Assembly: GCF_011355085.1 (NCBI RefSeq)
Contig: NZ_VXCP01000026.1
Location: forward strand, 1 to 64,000
DNA: 64,000 bases
Origin: Pseudomonas akapageensis
GTDB taxonomy: Bacteria; Pseudomonadota; Gammaproteobacteria; Pseudomonadales; Pseudomonadaceae
Direction of reading: 5' to 3'
Part shown: one piece after another, positions 41,001 through 47,892 of the stretch
How positions within the stretch are numbered: position 1 is the first letter of the stretch
Layout of the letters: each line of letters opens with the position of its first letter
The notes under the pieces: generated by a model
Told to the model about the DNA's origin: nothing
The model's database searches: none
The model's input: the letters and a program-made list of their open reading frames with translations, nothing else
Made by a program: the position numbers and the translations under genes

Positions 41001-42882
41001 GGCCGGCGATCTTTCGGGCGGCGTGAAGGGGATTGGCTGGCTGTTGCGCGCGGCGGCGAAACCTGAAGCCAGAAAAGTCATCGGGGTGATTGATGGCCTG
41101 GCCGGTCAGGCCGAATCGGTGCCACGCGCATTGCAGTTGGAAATCGACCCGCAGCACGCACTCAAGCGTCAGCCTGCGGGCGCTCTGGTTTATCGCATCG
41201 AGGGTCGCTACGCGGGGTTGTATGAAGGCACGCCGGATGCCAGCGGATACCCGTTCTGGTACATCAAGGACGAAGTAGGCTACTGGTACCGGGTCAAGGT
41301 CGACAGTGATGGGCTGGTGCGGTTGCTCCAGCGTAATCCCAGTGGCTATGGCATGCCACTCGAGCATCTGGGAAGCGGTCGCTGGCAAGTGTGGAAGCGC
41401 TATGGTTTGCTCGGCGGCGGTCGTGACGATGCCATCGACCTGTTTCGGCAGGCGGTGCGGCAGATGAGCCCTGCAGAAGCCAACGCACTGGGTGCGCAGC
41501 TGAATTTGCCGGGCTCCTCGAATCCGGGGCATTTTCACCGCTATTTCCAGAGTGTCACTCGGTCGGATATCGAAACCCTGTTGCAAGGCTTCGACTGGAT
41601 GACCGGGTTGGGTTGGGATGTGGAGCTGGCCATGGCCAGGTCAGTGGCAATGAACAGGCGCTTGCCGGCCTGGGCGTTGCAGTTCCGCCAAGGTGCCCCG
41701 CGTGACAGCGTGCAGGCCATGCTGGCTCGGGCCAATGAGGCCTTCCCGGATTCGGCGCCTGCGGTTCGCCTCGAGGACTTTTCGTTCCCGCAGATGTACC
41801 GTGAGTCCATGGAATTCAACCTGGCGTTGCATCTGGAAGTAATGGGTCGAATCCCGCCCGGAGCATTGGATTTTCGCTTGCCTGAAGCTGCCAGGCTGCA
41901 TCCTTTGCTGGGGGCCGCATTTGCTGCCAGGTCGCAGCCGCAAGACGGCTGGCGGCTCTGGAGCGTCGAGCTCAATGATGGCGGGCATTTCGAGCGGGCT
42001 GTCGTGGCACAAGTGGGAGGTCGCTATTACCCGACGTTACCCGATAACGGTGCGCCTTCAATCATTGGTGCGAATTACCCGGACTATGCGATTATTTTCG
42101 ACCCCAATGTTTCCCATGCGCAATTTGTTGAAGCCTTGCAGGGCCATGACCTCAGCCCTCTGCTGCGGCAGATGCATCTGCTGGAAAGCCGTGAAGGCAG
42201 CTGGGAGCATTTCGGGCCGCTGTTCGTCGAGCCCTTGCCGCGCATCATCGGGGAGATGTTTCCTTTGCTCGATCCACGAAGCCAAACCGACCTTGCCGGG
42301 TGGATGTTGCGTGAGGCGGATCGGTCCACGACCGAATTGACGTCCACGCGACTGCTGGCTTCCTTCGAGGCGCTTTCGGCCTGGCGAGGGCGAGGAGGTC
42401 GGATTCCGCGGACCGTAATGTCCGACCCTCTGGCGCTGTTGCCGCGAAGTTCGCCGCTTCAGCCCGGGCACGGCAGGCGCTATCCAATGTTCGGCCTTGG
42501 GCGAGGGCGGGCGCCGATGCTGGGCTTCGTGCAGTCACCTGGACCGGGTTCGCCGATTGCTCGGGTCTTGCAGGAAAGCGGGTACGTTCCAGTGCTTCTG
42601 GAAGCGCACAGGGGGATGGGGGCCGAGCAGTTGGTCTTCAGTCATCCGCGTTCAGATAACTATTACCTGGTGATTCGCTCCAGTACCTCGACAAGTGCAC
42701 GTGAGGTGTCCATCCCCAACCCGGGGGCTGGGCGCGAGTTTCTGGACGACTACCTGGACAGGTTGGCCGAACCGCTGCGCAGTCGCCTGGTACAGGCCAG
42801 GGCCGACGACAGGTTGCTGGTCTTCGGTGCTGGAGTAAGAACCGGCGGAGATATAGGTATCATTCGTTTCGATATCGACTGA
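38017..42882 (+). CDS. Giant toxin-like protein (DUF6543 / dermonecrotic toxin domain type)
   Basis: A 1,621-residue protein with no signal peptide. Residues 1-250 are mostly helical and charged. A region from about 265 to 900 has the phrases I associate with DUF6543 proteins of Pseudomonas: a LPQWYKQASEAQRIDY start, and ALLYTPDAPDGLTWRSY at about 834-850. A strongly hydrophobic stretch (about 928-975, two helices) and a Gly/Ala-rich stretch follow, as in toxins that insert into membranes. Then comes a YR.EGRYAGLYEGT..GYPFWYIKDEVGYWYRV segment (about 1058-1095) and about 400 C-terminal residues of no recognised family. GGAG lies 7 bases before the ATG at 38017. It is monocistronic. The substrate and delivery route are unknown. 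Confidence 0.72.
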   Translation: MDEANDTQLYVLEDAARRYDVLLEELPEPVEANYPGRLDDFWAGKDDAGRSRKKRIIQLIEAATRAELNQKVEVGLLLRAHKTLFEAFLDRTEEEVEPCAYQVEMATFSQAPMPLAGAFLLTERKMPESEEVDADVGVVLLYLPGIGLEGYRSLQEATEGLDQRMTRSLDREAMRALLSAQPTLSEDDDSWSWSFTPVAGPLFEACTNARIDKLRSDVGLVLEGGNIDQSLLLDRINQVTRRWCQQGLTGVVAHYRPLLEEREVRRNLPQWYKQASEAQRIDYAENVHAYDLTVMDLQANMGGGYSARHSAHRFLREQLDRKLGRSIDPALLTVTTRRHEPVANEHYTVTCDVFDLIWNGLHPGDEAPGSDFSRSTLHYRGEPVTETLIPGLTPLLLAEVIAPWQMRARYPLQYVWSLNDKVRGAMGSVIDARLRLMALTAHFQGQMSDAEHDRVQRLRLPLGAQGTDRASLLVLAGEKLASVLVVTLQGESELPEAFLLHTPQAPGRPDWQRFASLARLRQELLAWSAEPVLRRYLLERVPADGRVALEQRLARIAERPALLDSDLLLEEQSSYSVALEQLVSLQIALDRAEHSRLSPAWYGAADARERRQLNALEDRIKGLRALYESQAHTRLQSFTDFVHEQASIKLNRLLGAPDGVVDPDNVIITSPRETLSFTRLMRDGYDDSIGFLNPTLADQATLAGPEGIDLRPLTAEKVAGAVRGQWLGDRYCALVRDTLINPASGGYRYRQEVSLEITRLQMRHGALCSKLKGELSDEQYRWLSASLDNFEWMDRTIRERYPVFALSFLLSSRREQVDGVYIFFDPDSLNDRSRALLYTPDAPDGLTWRSYESVVEILNTPGMGDYFLNRMPRALGRSIARRFEVMRDLGIEDGPGPGPVLQNLFEAFFDTRIEARLRDVEDSTVGRGEMLAGLVWTSVEIIATALTLPFPVASFVVGMALWAKDAGQALSSLARGEHEAASGYMFAAMLNGLGAAGDLSGGVKGIGWLLRAAAKPEARKVIGVIDGLAGQAESVPRALQLEIDPQHALKRQPAGALVYRIEGRYAGLYEGTPDASGYPFWYIKDEVGYWYRVKVDSDGLVRLLQRNPSGYGMPLEHLGSGRWQVWKRYGLLGGGRDDAIDLFRQAVRQMSPAEANALGAQLNLPGSSNPGHFHRYFQSVTRSDIETLLQGFDWMTGLGWDVELAMARSVAMNRRLPAWALQFRQGAPRDSVQAMLARANEAFPDSAPAVRLEDFSFPQMYRESMEFNLALHLEVMGRIPPGALDFRLPEAARLHPLLGAAFAARSQPQDGWRLWSVELNDGGHFERAVVAQVGGRYYPTLPDNGAPSIIGANYPDYAIIFDPNVSHAQFVEALQGHDLSPLLRQMHLLESREGSWEHFGPLFVEPLPRIIGEMFPLLDPRSQTDLAGWMLREADRSTTELTSTRLLASFEALSAWRGRGGRIPRTVMSDPLALLPRSSPLQPGHGRRYPMFGLGRGRAPMLGFVQSPGPGSPIARVLQESGYVPVLLEAHRGMGAEQLVFSHPRSDNYYLVIRSSTSTSAREVSIPNPGAGREFLDDYLDRLAEPLRSRLVQARADDRLLVFGAGVRTGGDIGIIRFDID

Positions 42883-42900
42883 CAGGAGTCGCTGCGGCAA

Positions 42901-42936
42901 AAAAAAATGCCCGCATCCGAAGATGCGAGCATTTTT
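42901..42936. terminator. Bidirectional terminator between the toxin-like gene and idh
   Basis: An A-run, a stem AATGCxCGCATC/GATGCGxGCATT with one mismatch, a CGAA loop, then a T-run. It is about 20 bases after the toxin-like stop and 48 before the idh stop, so it ends both convergent genes. Confidence 0.85.
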
Positions 42937-42983
42937 CTGGAGTGACCGACAGCCGGCGAATTGCAGTCGCCGGCTCAGTCGCT

Positions 42984-45212
42984 TCAGTTCAACGAAGCAA
43001 TGGCTGCGTTCAGCGTGCCGCTAGGACGCATCACCTTGCTGGTCAGCTCCGGGTTGGTGCTGTAGTAGCCCGCGATGTCCACTGGCTTGCCCTGGACGGC
43101 GTTGAGCTCGGCGACGATGGTCGCTTCGTTCTCGGTCAGGGTTTTTGCCAGCGGGGCGAACTGTGCCTGCAGGGCGCCATCTTCGGTCTGCGCGGCCAGG
43201 GCCTGGGCCCAGTACAGCGCCAGGTAGAAGTGGCTGCCACGGTTGTCGATACCGCCGACCTTGCGCGCAGGGGACTTGTTGTTGTCCAGGAACTGACCGG
43301 TTGCCTGGTCGAGGGTCTTGGCCAGAACAAGCGCTTTCGGGTTGGCGTAGGTAGTACCCAGGTGCTCCAGGGAAGCTGCCAGGGCCAGGAACTCACCCAG
43401 GGAGTCCCAGCGCAGGAAGTTTTCTTCGAGCAGTTGCTGGACGTGCTTGGGTGCCGAACCACCGGCGCCGGTTTCGAACAGGCCACCGCCGTTCATCAGC
43501 GGTACGATCGACAGCATCTTGGCGCTGGTGCCCAGCTCCATGATCGGGAACAGGTCGGTCAGGTAGTCGCGCAATACGTTACCGGTGACCGAGATGGTGT
43601 CCTGACCTGCGCGGATACGCGACAGGGAGAACGCCATGGCGTCGACCGGCGACATGATGCGGATATCCAGTGCCGAAGTGTCGTGATCTTTCAGGTACTG
43701 CTGGACCTTCTCGATCATGACGCCATCGTGGGCGCGCATCGGGTCGAGCCAGAATACGGCCGGGGTGTTGCTGGCGCGTGCACGGTTGACAGCCAGTTTG
43801 ACCCAGTCCTGGATCGGCGCGTCCTTGGTCTGGCACATGCGGAAGATGTCGCCGGCTTCGACGTTCTGCTCCAGCAGCAGTTTGCCTGCGCCGTCGGTGA
43901 CGCGAACGACGCCGTCGGTCTTGATCTGGAACGTCTTGTTGTGCGAGCCGTACTCTTCGGCTTTCTGCGCCATCAGGCCGACGTTCGGCACGCTGCCCAT
44001 GGTGGTCGGATCGAAGGCGCCGTGTTGCTTGCAGTCTTCGATGACGGCCTGGTAGATGGTGGCGTAGCAGCGATCCGGGATGATGGCCTTGGCATCGTGC
44101 AGCTGGCCGTCGGTGCCCCACATCTTGCCGGAGTCACGGATCATGGCAGGCATCGAGGCGTCAACGATGACGTCGCTCGGTACGTGCAGGTTGGTGATGC
44201 CTTTGTCGGAGTTGACCATTGCCAGGGCAGGGCGTACGGCGTACACGGCCTGGATGTCAGCTTCGATCTGGGCCTGTTGCTCGGCTGGCAGCGCCTTGAT
44301 GCGAGCGTACAGGTCGCCGATGCCGTTGTTCAGGTTGAAGCCGATTTCGTTCAGCACGTCGGCGTGCTTGGTCAGGGCTTCTTCATAGAATTCGGCAACG
44401 ATCTGGCCGAACATGATCGGGTCGGAGACCTTCATCATGGTGGCCTTCAGGTGTACGGAGAACAGTACGCCCTGGTTTTTCGCATCGATGATCTGTTCGG
44501 CAATGAAAGCGCGCAGGGCTTTCTTGCTCATGACGGCGCAATCGATGATCTCACCTGCCAGCACGGCGGTTTTTTCCTTCAGGACGGTGGCGGTGCCATC
44601 CCGAGCGATCAGTTCGATCTTGACGTTGTCATTGGCGGTCATCAGGGCCGCTTTTTCGCTGCCGTAGAAGTCACCGTTGTTCATGTGCGCAACGTGCGAC
44701 TTGGAGTCGGTGCTCCAGGTGCCCATTTTGTGCGGGTGCTTGCGGGCGTAGTTCTTGACCGACAGCGGCGCGCGGCGATCGGAGTTGCCTTCGCGCAAGA
44801 CCGGGTTTACGGCGCTGCCCTTGATCTTGTCGTAGCGTGCCTTGGCGTCCTTGTCGGCGTCGCTGGCCGGCGCTTCCGGGTAGTCCGGGATATCAAAGCC
44901 CTGCGCTTGCAGTTCCTTGATGGCAGCCTTCAGTTGCGGAACCGAGGCGCTGATGTTCGGCAGCTTGATGATGTTGGCCTCTGGCGTGATGGCCAGGGCG
45001 CCGAGTTCTGCGAGGTGGTCCGGTACCGATTTGTCAGCGCCCAGACGTTCCGGGAAGCTGGCGAGAATGCGTCCTGCCAAAGAGATGTCGCGGGTTTCTA
45101 CGGAGATGTCAGACGATGCCGTAAAGGCTTCGATGATGGGCAACAACGAGTAGGTGGCGAGGGCGGGGGCTTCGTCAGTGAAGGTGTAGATGATCTTCGA
45201 ACGGGTTGGCAT
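42984..45212 (-). CDS. idh: NADP-dependent isocitrate dehydrogenase, monomeric type
   Basis: Oxidative decarboxylation of isocitrate to 2-oxoglutarate with NADP; 742 residues, the size of the monomeric IDH-II family (about 740). Recognisable segments are IIYTFTDEAPALATYSLLPIIEAF at the N-terminus, GNSDRRAPLSVKNYARKHPHKMG, and ENFLRWDSLGEFLALAASLEHL in the C-terminal half. The gene is divergent from icd across a 478-base control region, so the cell has both isoenzymes. This type is not expected to be regulated by AceK phosphorylation. Confidence 0.96.
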   Translation of the reverse strand: MPTRSKIIYTFTDEAPALATYSLLPIIEAFTASSDISVETRDISLAGRILASFPERLGADKSVPDHLAELGALAITPEANIIKLPNISASVPQLKAAIKELQAQGFDIPDYPEAPASDADKDAKARYDKIKGSAVNPVLREGNSDRRAPLSVKNYARKHPHKMGTWSTDSKSHVAHMNNGDFYGSEKAALMTANDNVKIELIARDGTATVLKEKTAVLAGEIIDCAVMSKKALRAFIAEQIIDAKNQGVLFSVHLKATMMKVSDPIMFGQIVAEFYEEALTKHADVLNEIGFNLNNGIGDLYARIKALPAEQQAQIEADIQAVYAVRPALAMVNSDKGITNLHVPSDVIVDASMPAMIRDSGKMWGTDGQLHDAKAIIPDRCYATIYQAVIEDCKQHGAFDPTTMGSVPNVGLMAQKAEEYGSHNKTFQIKTDGVVRVTDGAGKLLLEQNVEAGDIFRMCQTKDAPIQDWVKLAVNRARASNTPAVFWLDPMRAHDGVMIEKVQQYLKDHDTSALDIRIMSPVDAMAFSLSRIRAGQDTISVTGNVLRDYLTDLFPIMELGTSAKMLSIVPLMNGGGLFETGAGGSAPKHVQQLLEENFLRWDSLGEFLALAASLEHLGTTYANPKALVLAKTLDQATGQFLDNNKSPARKVGGIDNRGSHFYLALYWAQALAAQTEDGALQAQFAPLAKTLTENEATIVAELNAVQGKPVDIAGYYSTNPELTSKVMRPSGTLNAAIASLN

Positions 45213-45690
45213 TATCGGATTAACTCTCTCTTTGCTGAGCGTGCACAGAATCTCGTGGGCGCAGGGTAGGCGCTTTCGTTCAATGTCATCAATGAGCCGA
45301 AAGTCGAGGTTCGTCGCGGTGATGTGGGGTACATCAATAGAGCGTCAAGCAGCTGGGCTGCGGTAACAGTTCAGCTTTTTTCTTCTGGTCGGGGCCTCTG
45401 TCAAGGCTGGCCGGCCGTGTGACCCTGTGGTCACCTGCACAGTATACCACCGGTCGGAAGCTAGCTAACTATGCAAAGCACAGGGAACTTTCGTCCATTG
45501 GTCTAAAGCGCGGTCGCGATTCTACGACAATTTGGCGTCTCGGTCCTCTGTTTTGGCAGATCACTCGTCGGGGGACGATCTGCATGCACTTTCGATCAGC
45601 GGGGAACCGAACATGTGGTTCCAGTGAACATATAACTGGGTTACGCTCGAAGGCTGCGGACAAGTTTAATAACACCAAACGGAGTGCAGC
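45213..45690. other. Divergent control region between idh and icd
   Basis: 478 bases with no gene. Two perfect inverted repeats stand out: GTGACC(N4)GGTCAC at 45419-45434 and GGAACC(N8)GGTTCC at 45603-45622. A -10-like TATAAC lies at 45631-45636, just after the second repeat, and would serve icd with a start near 45642. A regulator bound at the second repeat would touch the -35 region of icd. Confidence 0.5.
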
Positions 45691-46947
45691 ATGGGATACC
45701 AGAAAATCAAGGTTCCAGCGGTCGGCGACAAAATCACCGTCAACGCAGACCATTCTCTCAATGTTCCTGATCAGCCCATCATTCCATTCATCGAGGGTGA
45801 CGGCATCGGCGTCGATGTCACCCCGGTCATGATCAAGGTCGTGGACGCAGCAGTCGCGAAAGCCTACGGCGGCAAGCGCAAGATTTCCTGGATGGAAGTC
45901 TACGCCGGCGAAAAGGCCACCCAGGTCTACGATCAGGACACCTGGCTGCCCCAGGAAACCCTCGACGCGGTCAAAGACTATGTCGTTTCCATCAAGGGTC
46001 CGCTGACCACGCCGGTCGGTGGCGGTATCCGCTCGCTGAACGTTGCCCTGCGTCAGCAGCTTGACCTGTATGTGTGCCTGCGTCCGGTGGTCTGGTTCGA
46101 AGGCGTGCCGAGCCCGGTGAAAAAGCCGGGTGACGTGGACATGGTCATCTTCCGCGAAAACTCCGAAGACATTTATGCCGGTATCGAATGGAAGGCCGGT
46201 TCCCCTGAAGCGCAGAAGATCATCAAGTTCCTGAAAGAAGAAATGGGTGTCACCAAGATCCGTTTCGACCAGGACTGCGGCATCGGCGTCAAGCCGGTTT
46301 CCAAGGAAGGTACCCAGCGCCTGGTGCGCAAGGCCCTGCAGTATGTGGTCGATAACGACCGCGACTCGCTGACCATCGTGCACAAAGGCAACATCATGAA
46401 GTTCACCGAAGGTGCCTTCAAGGATTGGGGCTACGAGATCGCCAAGAACGAGTTCGGCGCCGAGTTGCTCGACGGCGGCCCGTGGATGAAATTCAAGAAC
46501 CCGAAAACCGGCAAGGAAGTCATCGTCAAGGACGCCATCGCCGACGCCATGCTGCAACAGATCCTGTTGCGTCCGGCCGAATATGACGTGATCGCGACCC
46601 TGAACCTGAACGGCGACTACCTGTCCGACGCCCTGGCGGCAGAGGTGGGTGGTATCGGTATCGCTCCGGGTGCCAACCTGTCCGATACCGTGGCCATGTT
46701 CGAAGCCACCCACGGTACCGCGCCGAAATACGCCGGCAAGGACCAGGTCAACCCGGGCTCGGTCATCCTCTCTGCCGAGATGATGCTGCGCCACATGGGC
46801 TGGACGGAAGCGGCCGACCTGATCATCAAGGGCACCAATGGCGCGATCTCGGCCAAGACCGTGACCTATGACTTCGAGCGTCTGATGGAAGGGGCCAAGC
46901 TGGTTTCCAGCTCCGGCTTCGGTGATGCACTGATCTCGCATATGTAA
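45691..46947 (+). CDS. icd: NADP-dependent isocitrate dehydrogenase, homodimeric type
   Basis: TCA-cycle enzyme of 418 residues, close to E. coli Icd (416). Ser115 in PVGGGIRSLNVALRQ is the residue phosphorylated by AceK, which diverts isocitrate to the aceA-encoded lyase. KAGSPEAQKIIKFL and the C-terminal ATHGTAPKYAGKDQVNPGSVILSAEMML region are typical of the NADP enzyme. ACGGAG lies about 9 bases before the ATG. A terminator follows 20 bases after the stop. No aceK is in this window. Confidence 0.97.
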   Translation: MGYQKIKVPAVGDKITVNADHSLNVPDQPIIPFIEGDGIGVDVTPVMIKVVDAAVAKAYGGKRKISWMEVYAGEKATQVYDQDTWLPQETLDAVKDYVVSIKGPLTTPVGGGIRSLNVALRQQLDLYVCLRPVVWFEGVPSPVKKPGDVDMVIFRENSEDIYAGIEWKAGSPEAQKIIKFLKEEMGVTKIRFDQDCGIGVKPVSKEGTQRLVRKALQYVVDNDRDSLTIVHKGNIMKFTEGAFKDWGYEIAKNEFGAELLDGGPWMKFKNPKTGKEVIVKDAIADAMLQQILLRPAEYDVIATLNLNGDYLSDALAAEVGGIGIAPGANLSDTVAMFEATHGTAPKYAGKDQVNPGSVILSAEMMLRHMGWTEAADLIIKGTNGAISAKTVTYDFERLMEGAKLVSSSGFGDALISHM

Positions 46948-46965
46948 GCGAGCAGTAAGCACAAA

Positions 46966-46996
46966 AAGCCGGCCAAGCGATTGGCCGGTTTTTTTA
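46966..46996 (+). terminator. Terminator of icd
   Basis: Stem AGCCGGCCAA/TTGGCCGGTT with a GCGA loop, followed by seven T residues. A matching A-run upstream lets it also act on cspD transcripts from the right. Confidence 0.88.
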
Positions 46997-47024
46997 TATC
47001 CGTTTGTTACGCAAGCGCTGCGTT

Positions 47025-47276
47025 CTAGGCAGTAGTCGTGTGTGAGGCGACGACTGACGCGTCTTGTGTAACAGTAGCGGCTTTGATCTCGGTGGCATGC
47101 AGGCCCTTGGGTCCCTGGATGATCTCGAAGGTCACAGCCTGGCCGGCCTTGAGCGTCTTATAGCCGTCCATCTTGATGGCAGAGTAATGAGCGAAGAGGT
47201 CTTCGCTCTTGCCGTCTTCATTGATGAAGCCATAGCCTTTGGCATTGTTGAACCACTTGACTTTACCGCTTGCCAT
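47025..47276 (-). CDS. cspD: Cold-shock-domain protein, CspD-like
   Basis: An 83-residue protein with one nucleic-acid-binding cold-shock domain. RNP1 is KGYGFIN (about 13-19) and RNP2 is DLFAHYSAI (about 26-34). CspD of E. coli inhibits DNA replication in stationary phase; this copy sits beside clpS-clpA as cspD does in E. coli. The ATG at 47276 has GAGG 9 bases upstream; ATG 47282 is a possible alternative. The C-terminal tail (about 68-83) is rich in Thr, Val and Ala, unlike E. coli CspD. It is divergent from clpS. Confidence 0.9.
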   Translation of the reverse strand: MASGKVKWFNNAKGYGFINEDGKSEDLFAHYSAIKMDGYKTLKAGQAVTFEIIQGPKGLHATEIKAATVTQDASVVASHTTTA

Positions 47277-47499
47277 GCTCATATCCCTCTGCAAAGGACT
47301 CCATCACTGGAGTATCATCCACTACATCCGCTCCTGAACCGCAAAAAACGGTTGACTGCGCGGATCTTTATTACCCAATGTGGGTTCTATTGTTTGTAAC
47401 ACCGTTTTGCCGATAGTCAAGGTCATGCGATGGCCGATTTGAAAACGGTCACACGGTCAAACCCACAACCCTATTTGCTCAACGATGAACCTTCTTTCC

Positions 47500-47862
47500 A
47501 TGCATGCATTCAGCCAGATTCGACTAACATTCAATCAGGATCACCCGCAATCGCATGAGGACGATTCAGGGAGCCTCGCCGTACAGGAGGCCAAGCCGGC
47601 GTTGCAGGCCCCGCCGATGTATAAGGTGGTTTTGTTCAATGATGACTACACACCGATGGATTTCGTCGTCGAAGTGCTCGAGGTGTTTTTTAACCTGAAT
47701 CGCGAGCTGGCGACCAAGGTCATGCTGGCCGTCCATACAGAAGGGCGGGCAGTATGTGGATTGTTTACCCGCGACATCGCCGAGACCAAGGCCATGCAGG
47801 TCAATCAGTACGCCAGGGAAAGCCAGCATCCGCTACTCTGTGAAATCGAGAAGGACGGTTAA
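47500..47862 (+). CDS. clpS: ATP-dependent Clp protease adaptor ClpS
   Basis: N-recognin that binds substrates with Leu, Phe, Tyr or Trp at the N-terminus and delivers them to ClpAP. It has 120 residues with a flexible N-terminal tail (1-35), then the core starting MYKVVLFNDDYTPMDFVVEVL. The pocket residues N-D-D and the VHTEGRAVCGLFTRDIAETK segment are intact. The ATG at 47500 (MHAFSQIRL) matches the usual Pseudomonas start; a start at 47485 would add five residues. It lies 30 bases before clpA, forming an operon. Confidence 0.95.
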   Translation: MHAFSQIRLTFNQDHPQSHEDDSGSLAVQEAKPALQAPPMYKVVLFNDDYTPMDFVVEVLEVFFNLNRELATKVMLAVHTEGRAVCGLFTRDIAETKAMQVNQYARESQHPLLCEIEKDG

Positions 47863-47892
47863 TCGCCGACCACTTGGGTATGAGGTGAAGCT

